The notes beneath the pieces are model-generated. The model made no database searches and was not told the origin of the DNA. It was given only the letters and a program-made list of their open reading frames with translations. This document shows positions 9,029 to 16,939 of a stretch of 64,000 nucleotides of DNA, piece by piece. Positions within the stretch are counted from its first letter, which is position 1. The number at the start of each line of letters is the position of its first letter. Made by a program: the position numbers and the translations under genes. Origin of the DNA: Stutzerimonas stutzeri (GTDB lineage Bacteria > Pseudomonadota > Gammaproteobacteria > Pseudomonadales > Pseudomonadaceae); contig NZ_CP073105.1 of NCBI RefSeq assembly GCF_018138085.1, positions 248,001-312,000 on the forward strand. The letters are read 5' to 3'.

Positions 9029-9946
9029 TCAGAGATACGTCTGTTTCTGGATGTGCAGCGGCTCGAAGTTCTCGCGTTCGGCAACGAACGGCGGACGGGG
9101 CGAAAGCCCACAGAACGGGGCCTGCGCGGCATTATCCACATGGTTGTAGACGTAGAACAGATTGCTGCGCGCGCTGGGCGTGATGTTGCTGTTCGAGCCG
9201 TGCATCGTGTTGCAGTCGAAGAACACCACGCTGCCCGCCGGGCCGGTGGCCGTGTCGATGCCGTAGCGGTCCGCGAGGCGGGTCAGGCTGTCGTGGTCCG
9301 GTACACCGAATTCCTGCTTGCGCAGCGACTTCTCGTAGTGGTTCTCCGGCGTCGCGCCGACGCAACGGATGTAGTGCTTATGCGATCCGGGTACCAGCAT
9401 CAGCGGGCCATTGTGCGGCTCGTTGTCGGTCAGCAGGATCGAGCAGCTAAGCGTGCGCATGCGTGGCAGGCCGTCTTCGATGTGCCAGGTTTCGAAATCC
9501 GAGTGCCAATAGAACTCCTTGCCGGTGAAACCGGGTTTGAAGTTCATCCGCGACTGATGCACATAAATGTCGCCACCGAGGATGAAGCTGGCGATGGCGG
9601 CGATGCGCTCGTCGCAGGCGACACGGGCGAACAGCGGATTGTCGGCGTGGATGGCGAACACCGAGCGGATCGCGCCGCTGTCGGGTTCCTTGATGGTCTT
9701 GCCGGACTCGGCGACGGCCGGGTCCTGGCGCATGCGGTCGAGCTCTTCGCGGAATACCGCGACTTCCTCGGCGCTGAACAGGTTGGGGATGACCAGGTAG
9801 CCGTCACGCTCGAAGCGTTCGATCTGGTCCGGCGCGATTGGAGCGTTGGCCAGGTCATTGCGGTAGACAACCGGATCCAGACGCTCCTGCCAGCTGGGTT
9901 CGTCGTGCTGGCGCGAAGGGTACAGGTCGGCTTGCACGGGGTTCAC
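9029..9946 (-). CDS. ectD: Ectoine 5-hydroxylase EctD
   Basis: Fe(II)/2-oxoglutarate dioxygenase converting ectoine to 5-hydroxyectoine in the cytoplasm. Length is 305 residues. The metal triad can be read as His148 and Asp150 in FYWHSDFETWH plus His249 in NTMHGSNSN. The family signature around residues 144-161 (EFYWHSDFETWHIEDGLP) is fully conserved. GTG 9946 is chosen because AAGGAG lies eight bases upstream; the second GTG three codons later, where many homologues begin, is too far from it. An open frame upstream of the GTG is ignored. It is the fourth gene of the ect operon, 108 bases after ectC across a large hairpin. Confidence 0.95.
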   Translation of the reverse strand: MNPVQADLYPSRQHDEPSWQERLDPVVYRNDLANAPIAPDQIERFERDGYLVIPNLFSAEEVAVFREELDRMRQDPAVAESGKTIKEPDSGAIRSVFAIHADNPLFARVACDERIAAIASFILGGDIYVHQSRMNFKPGFTGKEFYWHSDFETWHIEDGLPRMRTLSCSILLTDNEPHNGPLMLVPGSHKHYIRCVGATPENHYEKSLRKQEFGVPDHDSLTRLADRYGIDTATGPAGSVVFFDCNTMHGSNSNITPSARSNLFYVYNHVDNAAQAPFCGLSPRPPFVAERENFEPLHIQKQTYL

Positions 9947-9975
9947 TTCGCAGTCTCCTTTCGATTCTTCGGCGG

Positions 9976-10015
9976 GTTTCACCCACCTACAGCCGAGCTG
10001 TAGGATGGGTGAAAC
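9976..10015. repeat. Long inverted repeat between ectC and ectD
   Basis: The left arm gtttcacccacctacag (9976-9992) pairs with ctgtaggatgggtgaaac (9998-10015) over 17 base pairs with one bulged base and a five-base loop. It lies in the 108-base gap upstream of the ectD ribosome site and has no T tract. It resembles dispersed Pseudomonas palindromic elements. An effect on mRNA processing or on the ectD:ectABC ratio is possible. Confidence 0.75.
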
Positions 10016-10054
10016 TCATCGATAGCGGTGCTGGATCGCACCACATCGTGCCTC

Positions 10055-10450
10055 TCAGACGGTTTCAGCCTCGAGCGGGTACACGCCGCTGTCGTCATGC
10101 ACTTCCTTACCGTTGAGCGGCGGATTGAAGACGCAGGCCATCTTCATGTCCTCGCTACCACCGCGCAGCAGGTGCTCGTCGTGCTTGTCGAGGATGTAGA
10201 GCGTGCCGGGCTCGATCTTGTAGATCTTGCCGTCGGCGATGGTCTCGACTTCGCCGTTACCGCTGATGCAGTACACCGACTCCAGATGGTTCTGGTAGTG
10301 GATGTGCGTCTCGGTGCCGGCATAGATGGTGGTGATGTGGAACGAGAAGCCCATCTTGTCGTCCTTGAGCAGCATGCGGGTGCTGTCCCAGGTCTCGGTC
10401 TTGATCTTGCGGTTGGACTGCTCGCAGTCAGCCAGGGTACGTACGATCAT
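10055..10450 (-). CDS. ectC: L-ectoine synthase EctC
   Basis: Cupin-fold cyclase that closes N-gamma-acetyl-diaminobutyrate to ectoine by water elimination. Length is 131 residues, usual for the family. The iron ligands known from characterised EctC proteins are present at the expected positions: Glu57 (HLESVYC), Tyr85 (PGTLYIL) and His93 (KHDEHLL). ATG 10450 is 11 bases after the ectB stop, and its ribosome site (GAGG) overlaps the end of ectB, so the two are probably translationally coupled. Third gene of the ect operon. Confidence 0.95.
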   Translation of the reverse strand: MIVRTLADCEQSNRKIKTETWDSTRMLLKDDKMGFSFHITTIYAGTETHIHYQNHLESVYCISGNGEVETIADGKIYKIEPGTLYILDKHDEHLLRGGSEDMKMACVFNPPLNGKEVHDDSGVYPLEAETV

Positions 10451-10461
10451 GTTTTCAATCC

Positions 10462-11739
10462 TCAGGAAGCGGCCTGGTTGGCGTCTTGTTCGGACATCAC
10501 GGCGGCAAAGGCCTTGTCCAGAATGCTCATGGCCTTGTCGATCTGCTCTTCGTTGATGACCAGCGGGCAGAGGCACTTGACCACTTCGCTGTGGGCACCG
10601 CTGGTTTCGATCACCAGGCCGTTCTCGAAGGCGTGACGGCAGACGGCGGCGGCGGTGTCGCCATCCGGGCAGCTGATGCCGATCATCATCCCGCGGCCTT
10701 TGACGAACAGCGAATCGGGACCATAACGGCGCACGATCTTGTGCATGCCGTCGGCGATGCGCTTGCCCTTGGCCTGGACGCTTTTGGCGAACTGGTCATC
10801 GCTCCAGAAGTGTTCGATGGCCGCCGCGGCGGTGACGAAGGCGTGGTTGTTGCCGCGGAAGGTGCCGTTGTGCTCGCCCGGCTTCCACTGGTCCAGCTCC
10901 TTGCGCAGCAGCACCATGGCGAACGGCAGGCCGAAGCCCGAAAGGGACTTGGACAGGGTGATCATGTCCGGCTTGATACCCATTTCTTCGAAGCTGAAGA
11001 AACTGCCGGTACGGCCACAACCGGCCTGGATGTCGTCGACGATCAGCAGCATCTCGTGCTTGCGGCAGAGTTTTTCCAGCTTGCGGACCCACTCGGCCGA
11101 TGCGGCGTTGAGGCCGCCTTCGCCCTGGACCACCTCGACGATCACCGCGGCGGGCTTGTCGATGCCGCTGGAGGGATCGGTCAGCAGCTTGTCCATCATG
11201 CCGATGGTGTTGACCTTCTCGCCGAAGTAGTTGGCGTACGGCATGCGGCTGACGTCGGTCAGCGGGACGCCGGCGGCGCCACGGTGATGCTTGTTACCGG
11301 TCGCTGCCAGAGCGCCGATGCTGCAGCCGTGGAAGCCGTTGGTGAAGCTGATGATGTTGTTGCGGCCGGTCACCTTGCGCGCCAGCTTCAGCGCGGCCTC
11401 GACCGCGTTGGTGCCGGTCGGGCCGGTGAACTGCATGACGTAGTCCATGTTGCGCGGCTTTAGGATCAGCCGGTCGAAGGTCGACAGGAAGCGCTCCTTC
11501 GCATCGGAATACATGTCCAGGCCGTGGGTGATGCCGTCGGCGCTGATGTAGTCGAGCAGCGCCTGCTTGAGCACCGGATGGTTGTGCCCATAGTTGAGCG
11601 TGCCGGCACCGGCGAGGAAGTCGATGTAATGCTTGCCTTCACGGGTGATCAACTCGGCGCCGCGGGCTTGCTTGAAGACCACTGGAAAGGAGCGGCAATA
11701 GCTGCGAACACCGGATTCGTGCAGTTCAAACGTTTGCAT
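10462..11739 (-). CDS. ectB: Diaminobutyrate-2-oxoglutarate transaminase EctB
   Basis: Class III PLP aminotransferase that makes L-2,4-diaminobutyrate from aspartate semialdehyde and glutamate, the first committed ectoine step. Length is 425 residues from ATG 11739 ([20 protein letters not shown]). The PLP lysine is Lys264 in [10 protein letters not shown], with the Asp of [13 protein letters not shown] upstream. ATG 11739 has its own ribosome site, AGAGGA, seven bases upstream, so free EctB should be made. The reading frame is, however, continuously open into ectA upstream, with no stop between them. A fused EctA-EctB protein of about 602 residues is therefore also possible. Confidence 0.93.
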   Translation of the reverse strand: MQTFELHESGVRSYCRSFPVVFKQARGAELITREGKHYIDFLAGAGTLNYGHNHPVLKQALLDYISADGITHGLDMYSDAKERFLSTFDRLILKPRNMDYVMQFTGPTGTNAVEAALKLARKVTGRNNIISFTNGFHGCSIGALAATGNKHHRGAAGVPLTDVSRMPYANYFGEKVNTIGMMDKLLTDPSSGIDKPAAVIVEVVQGEGGLNAASAEWVRKLEKLCRKHEMLLIVDDIQAGCGRTGSFFSFEEMGIKPDMITLSKSLSGFGLPFAMVLLRKELDQWKPGEHNGTFRGNNHAFVTAAAAIEHFWSDDQFAKSVQAKGKRIADGMHKIVRRYGPDSLFVKGRGMMIGISCPDGDTAAAVCRHAFENGLVIETSGAHSEVVKCLCPLVINEEQIDKAMSILDKAFAAVMSEQDANQAAS

Positions 11740-12270
11740 GGGGTTTCCTCTGATTCGTTGTCTGGAGTCGGTGGCGTCGAACGGACCCGCCCGATAAAGC
11801 TCTTCGTCTTCGTGCTGACCGGCGAAGTGCTTGGCCCGAGAGAACAGCGTGCGGGTGCTGTACTCGGTCTCCAGTTGAGCGAAGGCCTTCTTGAACAGCG
11901 CTTGTGAAGCACCGTTGTCAGGCGAGATGGTCGTTTCCATGTGACGGACGCCCTGTTCTCTGGCGACCCGAGTAACCAGGGCCATCAGCATGCGCAGGGC
12001 CAGACCCTGGCCGCGCATCGACGCGTCTACCGCGACCTGCCAAACGAACAGCGTGTCGGGGCGAGCGGGAGGGCAATAACCGGAAATGAAACCTACCAGC
12101 TGGCTGTTTGCGTTCTCGGCCGCGATGGAGGTGTCGGCGAAGTCGGAACACTGCAGCAGGTTGCAGTACACCGAGTTGGTATCCAGAGGCTGGCAGCGTG
12201 CTACCAGATCATGGAGGGCGGAACCGTCGCCGTCGGTTGGGCGACGGAGCGTTACGGTAGGAACACTCAA
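11740..12270 (-). CDS. ectA: Diaminobutyrate acetyltransferase EctA, in frame with ectB and lacking its own stop
   Basis: GNAT acetyltransferase converting L-2,4-diaminobutyrate to N-gamma-acetyl-diaminobutyrate. About 177 residues precede the EctB methionine. Family features are present: PLDTNSVYCNLLQC, the acetyl-CoA loop VDASMRGQGLALRML, and METTISPDNGASQALF. The usual stop is missing: after HEDEELYRAGPFDATDS the frame reads on into EctB. A single C-to-T change in the CAA or CGA codon just before the ectB ribosome site would restore one. TTG 12270 is taken as the start because AAAGGA precedes it and because the upstream GTG at 12318 lies above the predicted -10 box, so it would not be in the transcript. 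The TTG call is moderately certain. Confidence 0.85.
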
Positions 12271-12307
12271 AACAAATCCTTTGGGGTTGTTGATTGAATC
12301 CTTTATT

Positions 12308-12337
12308 AGAATAAACACATCAAAAATCTAATCTCAA
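12308..12337 (-). promoter_or_regulatory. Predicted ect promoter
   Basis: On the minus strand TTGAGA (12332-12337) and TATTCT (12308-12313) are separated by 18 bases. This sigma-70-like arrangement with a TTGAGA -35 resembles osmotically induced ect promoters. Transcription would begin near 12301, about 30 bases before the proposed TTG start of ectA. Confidence 0.6.
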
Positions 12338-12926
12338 CCCGCAGTCCTCCATATTCGGCCTTGATTCGCTCCTGATATCGCGGAAGTTCGCCGCTTATCG
12401 AGCAATCTGAACTTTTTCCGAAGACGCGGAATTTGCGCCGAATCCGGCTACATATCTGGGTGGATATCTTCGGCGCGTTCAGTGGAAGAATCAGCGTGAC
12501 TTTCGCGCATCGCTCGCCTGCTACTGGCGGACCGCCAACAGGGGCCTGTCATTTCTGTGAGAGCCAGCAAAATCAAGGGTTTCAGCGCGTATTGGCACCG
12601 CCGCCGGTGCTGCCGTTCGGCACCGGTGCGGCCTGTCGATGAGGTGGCGAAAGTTGGGTCGTGAAACGCGCGTGATTCGGCCGCTGAACTATCGTGCTCT
12701 GGCGGAGATATCAAAGGCAGATATCGGCGATATATGCCGGGAAGATTGGCGAGGGCGTCGCATTCAATGAAATTTTTGTGGCGAGTTGATTTTTTTGAAT
12801 TCAGCGAAGTTGCTCTGGTAGTTGTCGGACGCTGGCCGAGTTAGTTATGCCGAGAGGCTGCAAGCTGCTCTAACCCGCGAGCTGGAACTGTTCCGGGCGC
12901 CGTGGTCGCACGCCCGGAAAGGTGCC
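12338..12926. other. Long non-coding stretch upstream of the ect operon
   Basis: About 590 bases between the ect promoter and the zwf stop codon. I find no reading frame with a credible start or family resemblance, and no EctR-type regulator gene. The part near 12765-12805 is AT-rich. The zwf-proximal end carries the hairpin listed separately. Confidence 0.6.
12891..12919 (-). terminator. Hairpin after zwf
   Basis: Perfect nine-base arms ttccgggcg / cgcccggaa with an 11-base loop, just downstream of the zwf stop on the minus strand. There is no T tract, so termination activity is uncertain. Confidence 0.45.
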
Positions 12927-14369
12927 TCAACGCCACCATTGGCGGCCCTGATGTTCGATCAGTTGATGAGCCTGCTCCGGGCCATCGGTACCGGCCGGAT
13001 AGGGCCTCGGTTTACGGTAATGGCTCTGCCAGCCGCGCAGGATCGGGTCGACCCAGTTCCAGGCGGCTTCCACCTCGTCGCGGCGCATGAATAGCGTCGA
13101 ATCGCCTTCGATGACGTCCAGCAGCAGTCGCTCGTAAGCTTCCCAGCGGCGGGTCTTGCTGAAGGCATTGGCGAGATTGAGGTCCAGCTCGACGGGCTCC
13201 AGTTGCATGCCCTTGCCCGGCGCCTTGGCCATCAGCTGCAGGCTGATGCTTTCTTCGGGTTGCAGGCTGATCACCAGGCGATTCACTTCGCCCTTGGTGA
13301 AGAGCATGTGCGGCACCTGCTTGAAGGTGATGATGATCTCCGAGCGTTTGCGGGCCATGCGCTTGCCGGTGCGCAGATAGAAGGGCACGCCGGCCCAGCG
13401 CCAGTTGTCGATCTCGGCCTTCACCGCAACGAAGGTCTCGGTGTCGCTGTCGTTGTCGACATCGTTTTCGAAATAGTAGGCCTGCACGTCGTGGCCACCG
13501 ATGCGGCCGGCACCGTACTGGCCGCGCACGGTCTTGTCCTGCACGTCATTACCGGTGATCGGCTTGAGAGCTTCGAGAATCTTCACCTTCTCGCCGCGGA
13601 TCGATTTGGCGTCGAAGCGCACCGGCGCCTCCATCGCCACCAGGCAGAGCAGCTGCAGCAGATGGTTCTGCAACATGTCACGCATGGCGCCGGCGTGATC
13701 GTAGTAGCTGCCGCGGTTCTCCACGCCGAGGGTTTCGGCCACGGTGATCTGCACATGGTCGATATGACCGCTGCGCCAGATCGGTTCGAACAGCGCGTTG
13801 GCGAAGCGCAGCGCCATGAGGTTCTGCACGGTTTCCTTGCCCAGGTAATGGTCGATCCGGTAGATCCGCGATTCTGGGAACACCGCACCGATCGCCTCGT
13901 TGATTTCGAGCGCCGAGTCGAGCGAATGGCCGATGGGCTTTTCCAGCACGATACGCGCGTCTTCCCCGGCAAGGCCTGCGCTTTCCAGGTTGGAGGCGAT
14001 GGGCTCGAACAGCCTCGGCGCGGTGGCCAGGTAGTGCACCCGGACGCGGCCCTCGGCTTGGCCCAGATGGTGCGCAAGCCCGACGAATTCGCCCCGCTGG
14101 GACGCATCCATGGCGAAGTAGTCGAGACGCTGACTGAACGCTTTCCAGACGCCAGGCTCGAAATCGGTGCGCGCGATTTCCGCGCGGCAATGGCGCTCGG
14201 CCAGGCTCAGATAGGCATCGCGGTCGATCTCCTGGCGGGAGATCGCAAGGATGCGTACGTCGTCGTGCAGCCGGTGTTCACGGTGCAGGTGATAGAGCGC
14301 TGGGATGAGTTTGTGTAGCGCCAGATCACCGGTACCGCCAAATACCAGCATGTCGCAGGAAATGGACAC
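12927..14369 (-). CDS. zwf: Glucose-6-phosphate 1-dehydrogenase
   Basis: Oxidises glucose 6-phosphate to 6-phosphogluconolactone with NADP or NAD, feeding the Entner-Doudoroff and pentose phosphate routes. Length is 480 residues. The nucleotide loop FGGTGDLALHK lies at 10-20, EKPIGHSL near 143, and the active-site signature RIDHYLGKE at 171-179. The GTG start at 14369 is supported by AGGAG eight bases upstream. It is divergent from an RpiR-type regulator across a perfect HexR-like palindrome, an arrangement I recall as PA5439/PA5438 in P. aeruginosa. This is likely the second Pseudomonas Zwf rather than the one in the zwf-pgl-eda operon, since those genes are absent here. Confidence 0.95.
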   Translation of the reverse strand: MSISCDMLVFGGTGDLALHKLIPALYHLHREHRLHDDVRILAISRQEIDRDAYLSLAERHCRAEIARTDFEPGVWKAFSQRLDYFAMDASQRGEFVGLAHHLGQAEGRVRVHYLATAPRLFEPIASNLESAGLAGEDARIVLEKPIGHSLDSALEINEAIGAVFPESRIYRIDHYLGKETVQNLMALRFANALFEPIWRSGHIDHVQITVAETLGVENRGSYYDHAGAMRDMLQNHLLQLLCLVAMEAPVRFDAKSIRGEKVKILEALKPITGNDVQDKTVRGQYGAGRIGGHDVQAYYFENDVDNDSDTETFVAVKAEIDNWRWAGVPFYLRTGKRMARKRSEIIITFKQVPHMLFTKGEVNRLVISLQPEESISLQLMAKAPGKGMQLEPVELDLNLANAFSKTRRWEAYERLLLDVIEGDSTLFMRRDEVEAAWNWVDPILRGWQSHYRKPRPYPAGTDGPEQAHQLIEHQGRQWWR

Positions 14370-14421
14370 AGCGTCACTCCTAGGAAGGTGGACAGACTCA
14401 AAGGTGGGCGATGCGGCGAAC

Positions 14422-14440
14422 CTTGTAGTATAACTACAAG
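14422..14440. promoter_or_regulatory. HexR-type operator in the zwf / rpiR intergenic region
   Basis: CTTGTAGTATAACTACAAG is a perfect palindrome (8-bp arms, ATA centre). It matches the gammaproteobacterial HexR consensus TGTARTwwwAYTACA. It sits 53 bases upstream of zwf and 90 upstream of the divergent regulator, so it could control both. Confidence 0.8.
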
Positions 14441-14530
14441 CCCACTACAGCCAGCCGGCAAGAACGAATGCGAACGCATCCGCTGCGTTCGACCGCCCTT
14501 GCCAGGTATTGATCATAGCGAGTCCGGAAC

Positions 14531-15397
14531 GTGAATCTGCTGCAACACATCGCTCAATCGAGAAGTTCGCTACGCAAGTCGGAGCTGAAGGTGGCCGACC
14601 ATGTGCTCCTCGATCCAGCTGCGGTGATGCACAGTTCCATGGCCGATCTGGCCCATGTGGTGGGTGTCAGCGAGCCGACCATCGTGCGTTTCTGTCGTGC
14701 CATCGGTTGCCTCGGGTTTCAGGATCTGAAGCTGAAACTGGCGCAGAGCCTCGCCGCCGGGGCCAGCTTCGGTCAGTTCGCCATCAGCGAGAGCGACTCG
14801 GTCACCGATTTCGCGCTGAAGATCTTCGATACCACCCTGCACACGCTGATGGAGGTGCGCGAGAAGCTCGACTCCGACGCGCTGGAGCGTGCCGTGGCGG
14901 CGATGGCAGTGGCCGAGCGCGTCGAGTTCTACGGCTTCGGAGCCTCCGGCGCGGTGGCCACCGATGCCCAGCACAAGTTCTTTCGGCTGTTGCTCAGCGC
15001 TGCTGCCTATTCGGACCCGCACATGCAGGCGATGTCCGCGGTTACGCTCAAGCCCACCGACGTGGCGATCTGTATTTCCCAGTCGGGGCGCTCCAAGGAC
15101 CTGCTGATCACCGCCAACGTCGTGCGTGAATCCGGTGCCACGCTGATCACGCTGTGCCCGAGTCAGACCCCGTTGGCGGATCTGGCCACCATCAACCTGG
15201 CGATCGACGTTCAGGAAGACACCGAAATCTATACCCCGCTTACCTCGCGTATCGCCCATCTGGTGGTGATCGACGTGCTGGCGATGGGCGTGGCCATGGC
15301 GCGTGGCCCGACCCTCGTCAACCATCTGAAGAGCGTCAAGCGCAGCCTGCGTAGCCTGCGCCTGTCGCCGAAATCGGTGAAACCGCACGAAGATTGA
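14531..15397 (+). CDS. RpiR/HexR-family transcriptional regulator
   Basis: DNA-binding regulator of 288 residues. It has an N-terminal RpiR helix-turn-helix domain (about 1-77, including SMADLAHVVGVSEPTIVRFCRAIG) and a C-terminal SIS sugar-phosphate-binding domain (about 115-260, with YGFGASGAVATDA and CISQSGRSKDLL). HexR relatives release DNA on binding the Entner-Doudoroff intermediate 2-keto-3-deoxy-6-phosphogluconate. This protein is probably the HexR paralogue recalled as PA5438, so its ligand is not certain. The GTG start at 14531 gives the N-terminus typical of the family but has a weak ribosome site. It is divergent from zwf, with a HexR-like palindrome between them. Confidence 0.9.
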   Translation: MNLLQHIAQSRSSLRKSELKVADHVLLDPAAVMHSSMADLAHVVGVSEPTIVRFCRAIGCLGFQDLKLKLAQSLAAGASFGQFAISESDSVTDFALKIFDTTLHTLMEVREKLDSDALERAVAAMAVAERVEFYGFGASGAVATDAQHKFFRLLLSAAAYSDPHMQAMSAVTLKPTDVAICISQSGRSKDLLITANVVRESGATLITLCPSQTPLADLATINLAIDVQEDTEIYTPLTSRIAHLVVIDVLAMGVAMARGPTLVNHLKSVKRSLRSLRLSPKSVKPHED

Positions 15398-15504
15398 CCC
15401 CGTTCGAAAGCGGCGTTGGTCATCGCAGCGTCATCAGGCTGTCCTCATAGCGTCACCCATCGCGCCGATGCTGAGCCTCCCAGTACCTTTCTCGGGAGAC
15501 CAGC

Positions 15505-15699
15505 ATGGCCCAGCAGCGCGAAACCTACGTCAACCTCGATGCCCGCGCCCGCCGCAAGCAGCAGGACGAACGCCGCATGCGCTTCCGCCGCGCGATCGAG
15601 AGCTACGACGAGCAGCGTCAATTGCATGCGCAACTGATGGAGTTCCCCGACCTGATGGTTGCCAGCCCGCTGCTGCCCACCTCGGCGGAGTGCCGCTAG
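15505..15699 (+). CDS. Small charged hypothetical protein (64 aa)
   Basis: A 64-residue, strongly basic N-terminal half (ARARRKQQDERRMRFRRAIE) followed by a short acidic/hydrophobic tail; helix is likely through residues 13-45. No signal peptide or membrane segment. The start ATG has GGGAG at a good distance and the codon use looks like that of the neighbours, so I think it is real. It lies between the RpiR regulator and pycR, separated from the first by 107 bases. I do not recognise a family; a nucleic-acid or protein partner role would be speculation. Confidence 0.65.
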   Translation: MAQQRETYVNLDARARRKQQDERRMRFRRAIESYDEQRQLHAQLMEFPDLMVASPLLPTSAECR

Positions 15700-15799
15700 G
15701 GAGGCCGTCGGTGCCCGACGGCGAGTTCCGTGGCGGTATCGCCGTCATGCCGACAACCCTTTCACCGCGCCGACAAGGCCCGAGCTGACCGCAATCCGG

Positions 15800-16747
15800 T
15801 CAAAACTGATCGGCTCCGCTGAAACGGCGCTCCAGCGCGTTGATCCGTTGGCGTTCGGTGCGCGCGAAGGCGAAGAAGGTCTGCGCTACTGGCGACAGGT
15901 ATTTGCCGCGGGGGTGGACCAGGCACCAGCTGCGCATCAGCGGTAGCTCTTCGACCGGCAGTTCGATCAGCGCGCCGCTGTGCAATTCGCGCAGCACGGC
16001 GTGGCGGGGCAGCAACGCCAGTCCCAGCCCGGCCAGCACCGCTTCGCGCTGGGCTTCCAGCGAGCCCAGCTCGAGCGTCTGGGCGAAGTGTGCGCGCCGC
16101 TGGTTGCAGTATTGTTCCGCCGCACGGCGGGTACCGGAACCTTGCTCACGGATCAGCAGCGGCCAGGCGGTGAGGTCCTGCAACTCGAGTGATTCACGCT
16201 GGCTCAGCGGATGATCCGGGGGCGCGACGGCGACGATGGCGTTGTCGAGGAAGGGTAGAAATTCCAGGTCCATGTCCGCTGGCACCTGCGAGATTAGCAG
16301 CAGGTCGTCGCGGTTGGCATTAAGCCGGTGGACCGCCTGGGCATGGTTGACCACCACCAGTTGCAGGCTGACTTCCGGATGCCGATCGCGAAACAGCGCG
16401 AACAGGTGTGGGACGAAATATTTGGCGCTCGACTCGACCGCCAGCTTCAGCTGGCCCTGCAGCGAGCCCTGCAAGGTGGACAGCTGCATATCGAGGCTTT
16501 CCAGCCGGCCAAAAATATCCTCGCTGGTGCGTTTGAGCGCTTCGGCGGCATCGGTGAGGTAGAGCTTCTTACCGGTGTATTCGAACAGCGGCTGCCCGAG
16601 CAGCTCCTCCAGCTGGCGGATCTGAAGGCTGACCGCAGGTTGGGTCAAGGCCATCTCTTCAGCGGCCCGGCTGTAGGAGTGGTTGTCGCAGACCGCTCGG
16701 AAAACACGCAGCTGGCGCAATGTCATTCGCATCAAGGACTTTCGCAT
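15800..16747 (-). CDS. pycR: LysR-type regulator PycR
   Basis: A 315-residue LysR-family activator. It has a winged helix-turn-helix at about 8-67 (LRQLRVFRAVCDNHSYSRAA, then MALTQPAVSLQIRQLEELLG) and a periplasmic-binding-protein-like effector domain from about residue 95. It is divergent from the pyruvate carboxylase genes pycAB, as in P. aeruginosa where the orthologous regulator is called PycR. Direct control of pycAB from the 192-base spacer is the natural inference. The ATG at 16747 could be replaced by the ATG six codons downstream. Confidence 0.9.
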   Translation of the reverse strand: MRKSLMRMTLRQLRVFRAVCDNHSYSRAAEEMALTQPAVSLQIRQLEELLGQPLFEYTGKKLYLTDAAEALKRTSEDIFGRLESLDMQLSTLQGSLQGQLKLAVESSAKYFVPHLFALFRDRHPEVSLQLVVVNHAQAVHRLNANRDDLLLISQVPADMDLEFLPFLDNAIVAVAPPDHPLSQRESLELQDLTAWPLLIREQGSGTRRAAEQYCNQRRAHFAQTLELGSLEAQREAVLAGLGLALLPRHAVLRELHSGALIELPVEELPLMRSWCLVHPRGKYLSPVAQTFFAFARTERQRINALERRFSGADQF

Positions 16748-16797
16748 GGCGACTCCGATCCGGCGCGATCCGGTGATTTAGGGCGGTTTTGGCGCGA

Positions 16798-16823
16798 CTA
16801 TAAGTTATAGGTTATGCACAACC
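16798..16823. promoter_or_regulatory. Dyad symmetries between pycR and pycA
   Basis: CTATAAGTTATAG (16798-16810) is a palindrome about a central G, and it adjoins GGTT-N6-AACC (16810-16823). Their position 51 bases from pycR and about 115 from pycA fits LysR-type operators, but neither is a strict T-N11-A box. Confidence 0.4.
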
Positions 16824-16939
16824 AAACAATTATTCATTTTCGTTAATCGATGCTCGCGGAGTAGGGTAAAACGCATCGCCTGAAGGCGGTATCACACGGC
16901 CCACTGGGCCATCTGCTCACTGATCCGAGGGAAGACAGC

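Noticed and set aside
12822..13094. Plus-strand frame near the zwf stop
   Set aside because: Mostly antisense to zwf, no ribosome site, no protein-like pattern.
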